Positions 54,447 to 64,000 of a stretch of DNA of 64,000 nucleotides are shown here, one piece after another; the stretch's first letter is position 1, and each line of letters begins with the position of its first letter. The DNA is from Kitasatospora sp. SolWspMP-SS2h. Lineage in GTDB: Bacteria; Actinomycetota; Actinomycetes; Streptomycetales; Streptomycetaceae. Location: assembly GCF_003259315.1 (NCBI RefSeq), contig NZ_QLLT01000026.1, positions 1-64,000 of the forward strand, read 5' to 3'. A program made the translations under genes and the position numbers. The notes beneath the pieces are model-generated. The model was not told the origin of the DNA. It was given only the letters and a program-made list of their open reading frames with translations, and ran no database searches.

Positions 54447-55379
54447 TCAGAACTCGATCTTCTCGCGCCGGGTGACCCGGAGCGAGACGACGGACAGGAC
54501 CAGGGTGATGAAGAAGATCACCACACCCATGGCGCAGGCGTAGCCGGCCTTGCCGTAGGTGATGAAGTTGCGCATCAGCAAGGTCGCCATGATCTCGCTG
54601 TGGTGGTCCGGGCCACCGCCGTAGTACGCGCCGGGCGTCATGGTGGAGACCAGGGCGAAGGCGTCCATCGCGGCGATCGCGAGGTAGACCCAGGCGGTCT
54701 GGATGCTCTCCCAGAGCAGCGGCAGCGTGATCTTGAAGAAGGTGGTGCCGCGCTTGGCGCCGTCCAGCAGGGCCGCCTCGTAGATGTCCTTCGGGATGCT
54801 CTGCATGGCGGCCGAGAACAGCACCAGGTAGAAGCCGACGCCGGACCAGATGATCACGCCCATGACGCACCACAGGCCGAAGGTCGGGTTGGACGCGAAG
54901 TCCCAGGGGTGGCCCTCGTCGACGATGCCGAGCGCGATCAGGACGCCGTTGAGCAGGCCGCCCTTGTCCGTCCGGTACACGCCCTGGAACAGCACCGACA
55001 GGATGGCGACCGACAGCACCTGCGGGAAGAAGAAGACGACCTTGTAGAAGGCCGAGCCGCGCACGCCCTGCACGCCGCCGGTGCCGCTCTTGCCGCCGAC
55101 GTTGAGCATGAAGGCGAAGAACAGCGCCAGCAGGATGGTGGCGAGCGGCAGCACGACCAGCAGCAGCAGGTTGTGCTGGAGCGCGTCGAGGAAGGCGCTG
55201 TCCTTGAAGAGCGCGGTGTAGTTGTCCAGCCCGATGAAGTTCATGTCGGGCGAGGCGCCGGACCAGTCGGTCAGCGAGTAGCCGAAGGTCTGCAGGTAGG
55301 GCCAGATGACCAGGGCGATGTACAGCACGACGGGAACCACGAGGAACCCGAAGATGAAGGGTGTTTTACGGTGTCGCAT
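54447..55379 (-). CDS. ngcF: Carbohydrate ABC transporter permease (NgcF type)
   Basis: 310 residues, MalF-like, six membrane helices. The EAA loop is YEAALLDGAKRGTTFFKITLPLLWES near residue 205. A 127-base gap with a strong hairpin separates it from ngcE. No ATPase gene lies in the operon; in Streptomyces the shared MsiK ATPase serves such sugar importers. Confidence 0.82.
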   Translation of the reverse strand: MRHRKTPFIFGFLVVPVVLYIALVIWPYLQTFGYSLTDWSGASPDMNFIGLDNYTALFKDSAFLDALQHNLLLLVVLPLATILLALFFAFMLNVGGKSGTGGVQGVRGSAFYKVVFFFPQVLSVAILSVLFQGVYRTDKGGLLNGVLIALGIVDEGHPWDFASNPTFGLWCVMGVIIWSGVGFYLVLFSAAMQSIPKDIYEAALLDGAKRGTTFFKITLPLLWESIQTAWVYLAIAAMDAFALVSTMTPGAYYGGGPDHHSEIMATLLMRNFITYGKAGYACAMGVVIFFITLVLSVVSLRVTRREKIEF

Positions 55380-55446
55380 GGGAGCTGCTCCTGTCCGCCG
55401 ACAGCCTGTGGTCAGACAGGCCTGGAACTGCGGTAGCGCGTGGAAC

Positions 55447-55474
55447 GGCCGGGGCCCGCGAGCGGGCCCCGGCC
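55447..55474 (-). terminator. Hairpin between ngcE and ngcF
   Basis: A perfect 13-bp stem GGCCGGGGCCCGC/GCGGGCCCCGGCC with a 2-base loop and no T-tract. It is well placed to stop part of the transcripts, or protect the 3' end, so that binding protein exceeds permease. Confidence 0.65.
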
Positions 55475-55506
55475 TTGCGGTGACAAGCCGTCGGCCTGCT
55501 GGGGTG

Positions 55507-56904
55507 TCAGATCTTCTTGGAGGTCGCGGCCTTGCCGCGGGCCACCCACTCCTGCGGGGTGATGCGCTTGTTGACCAGCTCGTTGGTGGCGTTCTCGATC
55601 TCGGTGTCGAACGCGGTCTGCAGGTCCTGGAAGCTGAAGTTGAAGGTGACGTCGCCGGCCGCCTTGACCGCGTCGGCGGAGGACTTGGTGCCCGGCTTGA
55701 GGGCGACGTCGGGGTTGACGCCGTCCTTCAGCACGGTCAGCGAGTTCGCGGTGGCCACGAACTTCGAGGAGCCGTCCTTGGTCAGCATCATGCGCAGGAA
55801 CTCGAGGCCGCCGGCCTTGTTCTTGGCCTTGCTCGGGACCATGAACGGCTCGCCGGCGCCGGCCCAGAGCGCGGTGCCGGGCAGCTTGTCGCCGGGCAGC
55901 GACGGGATCGGCAGGAAGGCCATGTCGAAGTCGGCCGGGGTGGAGGCCAGCATCTCGTTCTCCAGCCAGGAGCCGGACGGGATGAAGGCGGCCTTGCCCT
56001 GGCACCAGGCGGTCTGCGACTCGGTGTGGGTCATGCCGTTGGTGCCGGGGAGGAGGAAGTCGCCCTCCATGATCTTGTTGAACGCGCTGACGCCGGCCAG
56101 CACCGCCGGGTCGTCCCAGGCCGCCGTGTCACAGGCGTTGATCTTCTTGACCAGGTCCTGGCCGCCCTGCTTGGCGATCAGGCTGAAGATCACGTAGTTC
56201 GCGTAGTAGGGGTACTTGCCCTGGTGCGCGAAGGGGGCGATGCCGGCGGCCTTGATGGTGCCGCAGAGGGTGATGAACTCGTCCCAGGTCTTCGGCGGGG
56301 TCCAGCCCTTGTCCTTGAAGAGCTTGGCCGAGTACCAGAGGCCGAACACGGTGTAGACGTAGTTCAGCGAGTACATCTTGCCGCCGATGGTGCCCTGCTC
56401 GACGGTGCCGGGCAGCAGGACGTCCTTGATCTTCTTCGTCGGGTCGTCCAGGTACGGGGCCTCCAGCAGCACCGACAGGTCGGTGAGCTGGCCGGCGCTG
56501 ACCAGGACGTCCGCCTTCATCGCCTGGGCACCGGAGTTGTCGAAGACGTCCGGCGGGGTGTTGGCGTTGAAGCGCGGCTGCAGCTTGCCGCTGATCTCCT
56601 GGGTGCCCAGGTGCGAGACGGTCGCGCCCGCGTACGCCTTCTTGTAGGCGTCCTCGAACACCTTGGCGTAGTCGTCGCCGTAGCCGCCCTTGAAGATCAC
56701 GACGTCCAGCGCGTCGCTGTCCTTGACCCCGAACGGGTTCTTGCTGTCGCCGCCGAGCGTCGGAGCGGCGCTGGACTTGCTGTCACCGCTGCCGGAACCG
56801 CCGGCGCAGGCGGCGAGCAGCGAAGTGCCGCCCGCGGCGAGGACGGTGATCGCGGCCGCGCGCTTGAACAGGTCGCGACGGTTGTACTCAGTTGCAGAGC
56901 CCAT
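55507..56904 (-). CDS. ngcE: N-acetylglucosamine/chitobiose-binding lipoprotein (NgcE type)
   Basis: 465 residues, family-1 extracellular solute-binding protein. The N-terminus MGSATEYNRRDLFKRAAAI carries a twin-arginine-like RRDLFK, and a lipobox LLAACAGG gives a lipid-modified Cys near residue 34. Binding-protein blocks are NANTPPDVFDNSGAQAM, LNYVYTVFGLWYSAKLFKDKG and AFIPSGSWLENEM. The N-terminal sequence and gene order resemble NgcE of S. olivaceoviridis and SCO6005 of S. coelicolor as I recall them. The DasR-like operator on its promoter and the chitinase upstream support chitin-derived sugars as ligands. Confidence 0.82.
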   Translation of the reverse strand: MGSATEYNRRDLFKRAAAITVLAAGGTSLLAACAGGSGSGDSKSSAAPTLGGDSKNPFGVKDSDALDVVIFKGGYGDDYAKVFEDAYKKAYAGATVSHLGTQEISGKLQPRFNANTPPDVFDNSGAQAMKADVLVSAGQLTDLSVLLEAPYLDDPTKKIKDVLLPGTVEQGTIGGKMYSLNYVYTVFGLWYSAKLFKDKGWTPPKTWDEFITLCGTIKAAGIAPFAHQGKYPYYANYVIFSLIAKQGGQDLVKKINACDTAAWDDPAVLAGVSAFNKIMEGDFLLPGTNGMTHTESQTAWCQGKAAFIPSGSWLENEMLASTPADFDMAFLPIPSLPGDKLPGTALWAGAGEPFMVPSKAKNKAGGLEFLRMMLTKDGSSKFVATANSLTVLKDGVNPDVALKPGTKSSADAVKAAGDVTFNFSFQDLQTAFDTEIENATNELVNKRITPQEWVARGKAATSKKI

Positions 56905-57024
56905 GAGTGCCCTAACCCCTCAGTTCCAGAAGAAGTGGACCGGAGCTGACGTCACGTCAACTCCCGCGGCCCGAAAGGTGCCCAGCGGCGAAGGTGCCGG
57001 TCAGAGGCGGTGTGATGATGCTGC

Positions 57025-57056
57025 AAAGGTATAGTCCACTGTTCACCCAGCGGCAA
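57025..57056 (-). promoter_or_regulatory. ngcE promoter with DasR-site-like operator
   Basis: On the minus strand, TTGCCG (57056-57051) and TATACC (57033-57028) are spaced by 17 bases. The 16-base segment AGTGGACTATACCTTT (57040-57025) covers the -10 and matches the DasR operator AGTGGTCTAGACCACT at 12 of 16 positions. The leader to ngcE is about 115 bases. Confidence 0.68.
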
Positions 57057-57200
57057 TAGTCAGCAGGTCGGATAACAAACCTGACGACTGAACCGTTGTC
57101 CGCGATGCAGCATGTGCAATGTGCAGGAACCCTGCGAATTACGTGTCCGCGCCAGGTATGAAGGGGAATCTAGCGCGTTGATGCTCGAAAGAACATAGAA

Positions 57201-57254
57201 ACGCGCAGCTCTGCGCATCACAGTGCTCTAACTGTGATGCGCGAAGCTGCGCGT
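57201..57254 (-). terminator. Long intrinsic terminator after the chitinase gene
   Basis: Two 24-base arms (from ACGCGCAGCT to CATCACAGT on one side) pair at 22 positions around loop GCTCTA. On the minus strand the stem is followed by a T-rich TTTCTATGTTCTTTC. It lies 72 bases past the chitinase stop. Confidence 0.88.
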
Positions 57255-57326
57255 CGGCCGCCCCGCCCGGGGTGAGCGGGGGTCAGCGGGGGTCAGCGGG
57301 AGACCGGCCGGGGGTCCGGCCCGGAA

Positions 57327-58649
57327 TCAGTCGTCCCGGAGGCCCTTGTCCAGGGCGGAGACCAGACTGCCCCGGGCGTCGTCGTTGTCCAGCGACCAGG
57401 CCATCACGCCGCCCAGGTCGTTCTCCTCGACGTAGCGCGCCTTGCGGGTCAGCAGGTCGGGGGTGTCGTACGTCCAGAACTCGGTGCCGTCGTACTTCCA
57501 GGTCGCCCCGTGCGCGCGGTCGGTGAAGACCGTGCCCGGCAGGTCCTTGATCTGGTTGTAGGGCAGGTTCCCGCCCCGGGACAGGCCGGTGGCGGACTGG
57601 TACAGGCCGTTCTTCTTCGGGCCGGCCGGCACGCCCGTCCAGCCGTAGCCGTAGAACGGGACGCCCACCACGGCCTTCTTCGCGGGCAGGCCGCGGTCCA
57701 GGTAGGTCCGCACCACCCGGTCGACGCTGAGCTGCTGCCCGGAGGCGTCGGCCCGGTCGGTGTACAGGTTGGCGTCGTGGTTGGTCGGACCCTGGGCCTC
57801 CCACGGGCCGTGCAGGTCGTAGGTCATCAGGTTCAGCCAGTCCACCGACTTGGCGACCTTCCCGACCTCCAGCTGGTCGATCTTCGACTCGCCGGCCGGG
57901 ACCGCGGCGGTGAGCAGGTAGTGCGGGCCCTTCCGGCCGGACAGCGCGTCCAGCTGGCGGCGGAACTCCTGCATCAGCAGGGTGTAGTTCCGCTTGTCCT
58001 CCGGGCGCACCACGTTGCCCGCGTCACCGCCGCCGCCCGGGTACTCCCAGTCGACGTCGATGCCGTCGAACACCCCGGCGCCCGCGCCCGCGCCGCCCTC
58101 GGCCGAGCCCAGCTGCGGCAGGTCGCCCTTGAGGTACAGGTCGATGCAGGAGGAGACGAACTTCTTCCGGGAGGCGTCGGTGAGCGCCGCGTCCGAGAAG
58201 TACTTGGACCAGCTCCAGCCGCCCAGCGAGACCACCGCGCGCAGTTGCGGGTTCTGCGCCTTGAGCTTGCGGAGCTGGTTGAAGTTGCCCTTGAGCGGCT
58301 GCTCCGCGGTGTCGGCCACGCCGTCCACCGACTCCTCGGCGCCCACCGGGCGCTGGTAGTCGGCCCAGGCGTCGCCCAGGCCGGCCCCGTTGGCCTCGAA
58401 GCAGGTGCCGTCGGCGGAGACGTTGCCGAAGGCGTAGTTGATCACGGTCAGCTTGCCGGCCTGGCCGCTGGCCTGGACGCTCTTGGCCGTGAAGCCGCTG
58501 TAGATGCCCCACTGGGTGAAGTAGCCGACCCGCTGGCCCTCCAGCCGGTGGTTCCCGCCGTGGTCGTCGTTCCCGTGGGCCTGGGCCGGGGTGGCGGCGA
58601 AAGAGGCGATCAGGACGGCCGCGAGGACCGCAGATGTGCGTCTGGTCAT
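57327..58649 (-). CDS. Secreted GH18 chitinase (single catalytic domain)
   Basis: 440 residues. Signal peptide (AVLAAVLIASFAATPAQA-HG). The catalytic domain starts at RVGYFTQWGIYSGFTAK and has the GH18 site FDGIDVDWEYPGGGG near residue 200, the substrate strand LNLMTYDLHGPWE, and the end block GGVMAWSLDNDDA. It has the CID insertion found in processive ChiA/subfamily A enzymes (WTGVPAGPKKNGLYQ). There is no binding module. It lies directly upstream of ngcEFG on the same strand but with its own terminator, so it is probably coregulated rather than cotranscribed. Confidence 0.95.
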   Translation of the reverse strand: MTRRTSAVLAAVLIASFAATPAQAHGNDDHGGNHRLEGQRVGYFTQWGIYSGFTAKSVQASGQAGKLTVINYAFGNVSADGTCFEANGAGLGDAWADYQRPVGAEESVDGVADTAEQPLKGNFNQLRKLKAQNPQLRAVVSLGGWSWSKYFSDAALTDASRKKFVSSCIDLYLKGDLPQLGSAEGGAGAGAGVFDGIDVDWEYPGGGGDAGNVVRPEDKRNYTLLMQEFRRQLDALSGRKGPHYLLTAAVPAGESKIDQLEVGKVAKSVDWLNLMTYDLHGPWEAQGPTNHDANLYTDRADASGQQLSVDRVVRTYLDRGLPAKKAVVGVPFYGYGWTGVPAGPKKNGLYQSATGLSRGGNLPYNQIKDLPGTVFTDRAHGATWKYDGTEFWTYDTPDLLTRKARYVEENDLGGVMAWSLDNDDARGSLVSALDKGLRDD

Positions 58650-58678
58650 TCCGTGAATCTCTCCGATTCAGCGTCAAT

Positions 58679-58716
58679 TGGTATGGACCATGTGCTGAGG
58701 GAGAGGTTTAGTCCAT
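58679..58716 (-). promoter_or_regulatory. Chitinase promoter region with paired direct repeats
   Basis: On the minus strand, ATGGACTAAACC (58716-58705) and ATGGTCCATACC (58691-58680) are 12-base direct repeats agreeing at 9 of 12 positions, 25 bases apart. Such pairs are known on Streptomyces chitinase promoters. The palindromic TGGTATGGACCA (58679-58690, plus strand) also matches the DasR core at 10 of 12. Confidence 0.65.
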
Positions 58717-58734
58717 CGGGACCGGAACGCACAA

Positions 58735-58765
58735 GGGGCCGGACCGCTCGATGCGGTCCGGCCCC
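58735..58765 (-). terminator. Terminator after acnA
   Basis: A perfect 12-bp stem GGGGCCGGACCG/CGGTCCGGCCCC with a 7-nt loop, 36 bases past the acnA stop. Confidence 0.82.
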
Positions 58766-58801
58766 TCGTCCACCGGCTGTCGGATCAGCCGTCGTGCCCG
58801 A

Positions 58802-61519
<2,718 letters not shown>

Positions 61520-61550
61520 GACTGACTCCTTTTTGGTCCACCCGGTGGTA

Positions 61551-61570
61551 AGGTAAGCCTTGGCTAACCT
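61551..61570. promoter_or_regulatory. Iron-box-like inverted repeat in the acnA leader
   Basis: AGGTAAGCCTTGGCTAACCT is a 20-base near-perfect palindrome with half sites AGGTwAGCC/GGCTwACCT. Each half resembles the DtxR/IdeR/DmdR consensus TTAGGTTAGSCTAACCTAA, but the spacing differs, as if two shifted sites overlap. It lies 31-51 bases before the acnA start. Confidence 0.45.
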
Positions 61571-61619
61571 GCCTGCCGCCTACCGAGCCGATGATGGAAG
61601 GCCTGCGCCTCTCGGTAAG

Positions 61620-61672
61620 TATCTTGACGTCAAGATAAAGCGTAGCGCGGAATGTATCTCGATGTCGAGATA
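61620..61672 (-). promoter_or_regulatory. acnA promoter with two 18-bp TamR-type palindromes
   Basis: TATCTTGACGTCAAGATA (61620-61637, perfect) and TATCTCGATGTCGAGATA (61655-61672, one central mismatch pair) have centres 35 bp apart. On the minus strand, -35 TCGACA (61668-61663) and -10 TACGCT (61644-61639) with an 18-base spacer fit between them. One palindrome covers the -35 and the other the start of transcription. The MarR-family regulator TamR of S. coelicolor is known to control aconitase through palindromic sites of this sort. The sites also lie before the divergent 61828 gene. Confidence 0.7.
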
Positions 61673-61827
61673 AACCATAGTGCATGGGCTCCGGCCGCAC
61701 TCCACCGGCTCACCCCGCCATGCCGCGGGAGCGCCGACACCCCCAGCCTCCCACCACGGGGCCCCGCTCCGCCGCTCGGGCACCCCCGCGGCGGGGCGGC
61801 GGGGACGGGCGGACTAGCGTGTGCCGG

Positions 61828-62232
61828 GTGATCGTGGTGGACGCCTCCGCAGTGGTGCTGTCGCTCTCCGACCGGGGCCCCCGGGGCGACGCGGCCCGGG
61901 CCGCGCTGGCCGCCGACCCGGAGTGGGTGGCGCCCGAGCACGTGGTGATCGAGGTGATGCAGTCGCTGCGCGGCCTGTACCTCGCCAAGGAGCTGACCGC
62001 CGAGGAGGTCGCCGGGATCGCCCGCCGACTGCCCGGCCTGGCCATCCGCACGGTGGAGGTGGCCCCGCTGCTCGGCCGGATCTGGGAGCTCAAGGACAAC
62101 CTGACCCCGGACGACGCCGCCTACGTCGCGGTCGCCGAACTCCACGGCGCCCCGCTGGTCACCGCCGACCTGCGGCTGATGCGCGCCAGCGGGCCGCGCT
62201 GCGAGATCCGCGGGATCACCGCGGCGGGCTGA
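61828..62232 (+). CDS. PIN domain protein (VapC-like ribonuclease), no antitoxin partner
   Basis: 134 residues from the GTG at 61828; a GTG at 61819 is also possible. Acidic PIN residues are Asp in VIVVDASAVVLSL, Glu in PEHVVIEVMQSLRG, and Asp in TPDDAAYVAVAELHGAPLVTADLRLM. This is the VapC fold, an RNA-cleaving toxin when paired with VapB. The 145 bases upstream and the gene downstream encode no recognisable antitoxin, so it may be a solitary nuclease. It is divergent from acnA and shares its regulatory region. Confidence 0.82.
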   Translation: MIVVDASAVVLSLSDRGPRGDAARAALAADPEWVAPEHVVIEVMQSLRGLYLAKELTAEEVAGIARRLPGLAIRTVEVAPLLGRIWELKDNLTPDDAAYVAVAELHGAPLVTADLRLMRASGPRCEIRGITAAG

Positions 62233-62390
62233 CCGGGCGACCACCCCAGCCGCACCGGTGCTGCTGTTCGAACGCCGCTTCCCGTACGGGTGACGGCGGG
62301 CGGCGGTGCGGCACGGCGGCGTGCGCGGCGCGGCGGGGGCGGCCACCGTGGCGGGTGTCGTCCCCGCACGCCCGTCGGAAGGTCCGCGAG

Positions 62391-62990
62391 ATGCCCCTGT
62401 CCCCCGCTGCCGGTGCGCTGCTGGTGCCGCTCGCCCTGCTGCCGATCGGCCCGCCCGCCGCCCAGGGCCCGGCCGGTCCTCCCGGGCCGGCCGGCTCCTC
62501 CGCGCCGGTCGACTCCTCCGCACCGGTCGGACCGGCCGGGGCCGGGGTCGACCGGGTGGTGGACGCCCGGTTCGACCGGGCGGACGGTTTCGTCCCGGCC
62601 CGGGCGATCACCCACGCGCCCGACCTGGTGCCGTACGGCTCGCGGGTGCGGGTCACCGTCGACCGGGCGGCCGGGCGCACCTCCGTCACGGTGCGGCTCG
62701 TCGGGGTGGCCGGGGCGCACGAGTTCCCCGCGCACGTGCACACCGGCTACTGCGGCGCCGACCCGGCGTCCTCCGGGCCGCACTACCAGCAGGTGGCCGG
62801 GTCGGACGCCGTCGACAACGAGGTGCGGATGACCGTGCGCACCGACCCGGGCGGGACGGGCACCGCCTCGGCGACCGTCCCGTGGGGGTTCCGGCCCGAC
62901 GAGGCGCACTCGCTGGTGCTGCACGCGGGGACCCCCGTCGGGCCGTACGCCGCGGCCGACCGGGCGGCCTGCGTGGACGTCGGCTTCTGA
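62391..62990 (+). CDS. Secreted Cu/Zn superoxide dismutase-like protein
   Basis: 199 residues from an ATG at 62391 (GGAAGG eight bases upstream). An in-frame GTG at 62355 would add a basic N-region (HARRKVRE) that makes a better signal peptide. After a hydrophobic start and a Pro/Ser/Ala linker, the SodC-like domain has HEFPAHVHTGYCGADP (two His and a Cys), SSGPHYQQ (one His) and EAHSLVLHAG (late His), and ends RAACVDVGF. The Asp/His zinc residues usual in the middle are not evident, so activity may be altered. Probably exported. Confidence 0.78.
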   Translation: MPLSPAAGALLVPLALLPIGPPAAQGPAGPPGPAGSSAPVDSSAPVGPAGAGVDRVVDARFDRADGFVPARAITHAPDLVPYGSRVRVTVDRAAGRTSVTVRLVGVAGAHEFPAHVHTGYCGADPASSGPHYQQVAGSDAVDNEVRMTVRTDPGGTGTASATVPWGFRPDEAHSLVLHAGTPVGPYAAADRAACVDVGF

Positions 62991-63030
62991 GCCGCCCGCG
63001 GGAGCGCGGACGCGGGCCGGGCGCCCCGGC

Positions 63031-64000
63031 TCAGGAGCCGAGGGTCGCCACCATCACGGCCTTGATGGTGTGCAGGCGGTTCTCGGCCTGGTCGAAGACC
63101 ACGGAGTGCGCGGACTCGAACAGCTCGTCGGTGCACTCCAGCTCCGTCATGCCGGTGAGCTCGTACATCTGCCGGCCGATCTCGGTGCCGAGGTCGTGGA
63201 ACGCGGGCAGGCAGTGCAGGAACTTGACCGCCGGGTTGCCGGTGGCGCGCACCGTGTCCATCGAGACCTGGTAGGGCTTGAGCAGCGCGATCCGCTCGGC
63301 CCAGACCTCCTTGGGCTCGCCCATCGACACCCAGACGTCGGTGTAGAGGAAGTCCGCGCCCGCCACCCCGGCCGGGACGTCCTCGGTCAGGGTGATCCGG
63401 GCGCCGCTGGTCTCGGCCAGCGTCTCGGCCGCCTTGCGGATCTCCTCGGCGGGCCAGAGCGAGGACGGCGCGACGATCCGGATGTCCATGCCCAGCAGCG
63501 CGCCGGTGACCAGCAGCGAGTTGCCCATGTTGAAGCGGGCGTCGCCGAGGTAGACCAGGGTGGTCTCGTTCAGCGGCTTGGTGGAGTGCTCCCGGATGGT
63601 GAGCACGTCGGCCAGCAGCTGGGTCGGGTGCCACTCGTCGGTCAGGCCGTTCCAGACCGGGACGCCCGCGTACGCGGCCAGCTCCTCGACGATCGCCTGC
63701 CCGTCGCCGCGGTACTCGATGCCGTCGTACATCCGGCCCAGCACCCGCGCAGTGTCCTTGATCGACTCCTTGTGCCCCATCTGCGATCCGGCCGGGTCCA
63801 GGTAGGTGGTGGTCGCGCCCTGGTCGTGGGCGGCCACCTCGAAGGCGCAGCGGGTGCGGGTGGAGGTCTTGGCGAAGATCAGCGCGATGTTCTTGCCGCG
63901 CAGCCGGGGCTGCTCGGTGCCCGCGTACTTGGCGGCCTTCAACTGGGCCGCCAGGTCGATCAGGTGACGGAACTCCTGGGGAGTGAAGTCGAGCTCCTTG
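63031..64000 (-). CDS. argF: Ornithine carbamoyltransferase (5' end beyond the window)
   Basis: At least 323 residues; the frame stays open to the window edge (KELDFTPQEFRHLIDLAAQL). Carbamoyl-phosphate motif KTSTRTRCAFEVAA, ornithine-side GSQMGHKESIKDTARVLGRM, and the catalytic HCLPAFHD near the C-terminus. It makes citrulline from ornithine and carbamoyl phosphate, or runs in reverse in the arginine deiminase route. The long form and the KESIKDTARVLG block are like catabolic ArcB proteins, so a catabolic role is possible. The neighbouring genes beyond the edge would decide. Confidence 0.93.
   Translation of the reverse strand, partial: KELDFTPQEFRHLIDLAAQLKAAKYAGTEQPRLRGKNIALIFAKTSTRTRCAFEVAAHDQGATTTYLDPAGSQMGHKESIKDTARVLGRMYDGIEYRGDGQAIVEELAAYAGVPVWNGLTDEWHPTQLLADVLTIREHSTKPLNETTLVYLGDARFNMGNSLLVTGALLGMDIRIVAPSSLWPAEEIRKAAETLAETSGARITLTEDVPAGVAGADFLYTDVWVSMGEPKEVWAERIALLKPYQVSMDTVRATGNPAVKFLHCLPAFHDLGTEIGRQMYELTGMTELECTDELFESAHSVVFDQAENRLHTIKAVMVATLGS

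Noticed and set aside
61684..61827. N-terminal extension of the PIN protein from an ATG at 61684
   Set aside because: The added residues are Pro/Arg-rich and overlap the shared promoter region; the PIN fold starts at VIVVDAS.

Overview
The window is a 64 kb piece of chromosome from a high-GC actinomycete, almost certainly a Streptomycetaceae member (Streptomyces or Kitasatospora). The evidence is extreme third-position GC, frequent GTG starts, paired ClpP proteases, a long RNase E/G with Ala/Lys-rich arms, an mreBCD-pbp2-rodA cluster, mycothiol-type redox proteins, and low-complexity Gln/Pro/Tyr-rich tails on membrane proteins. I see no phage, IS element, CRISPR array or rRNA operon. Three tRNA genes are present: Ala-GGC, Pro-TGG and Gly-TCC.

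Layout. 0-14 kb (mostly minus): a histidine phosphatase, rsfS, a degenerate LCP/LytR_C membrane protein, nadD, two tiny membrane proteins, an M48 protease, two related single-pass proteins matching the S. coelicolor SCO2583/SCO2584 pair by position, proA, proB, obg, rpmA and rplU. 14-22 kb: RNase E/G and two uncharacterised radical-SAM-linked proteins, with a Trp/Arg repeat protein between them. 22-28 kb: the cell-shape operon mreB-mreC-mreD-pbp2-rodA. 28-36 kb: ndk, a DUF4233 protein, folC, a secreted GH18 chitinase that looks inserted, an unknown gene, and valS. 36-43 kb: two tandem paralogous membrane proteins, clpX, clpP2-clpP1, tig and two tRNA genes. 43-53 kb: a LysM/M23 wall hydrolase behind a cyclic-di-AMP riboswitch, a SpoIIE-type phosphatase, rpiB, bioY, an amino-acid permease, a mycothiol-dependent nitroreductase-like protein and pepN. 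53-64 kb: an ngcEFG-type chitin-sugar ABC importer, a second GH18 chitinase, aconitase, a solitary PIN protein, a SodC-like secreted protein and the start-truncated argF.

How it fits together. Most of the window is growth housekeeping: translation, ribosome assembly, proteolysis, wall elongation, proline and folate synthesis. A second theme is chitin use. Two chitinases and an N-acetylglucosamine/chitobiose importer each have a DasR-site-like sequence in their promoter region. A third theme is readable regulation: a c-di-AMP riboswitch on a wall hydrolase, a ClgR box before clpP1, an ECF sigma-E-like promoter before mreB, and two perfect or near-perfect 18-bp palindromes on the aconitase promoter that fit the TamR (trans-aconitate) regulator.

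From memory of the S. coelicolor map, 0-53.3 kb follows the SCO2577-2643 order and 53.5-64 kb follows the SCO6007-5976 order. That implies a rearrangement junction next to pepN, where a 27-bp tandem repeat lies. No wholly new multi-gene system stands out. The best unexplained items are the Trp/Arg repeat protein, the split radical-SAM pair beside rne, and the paired membrane proteins.
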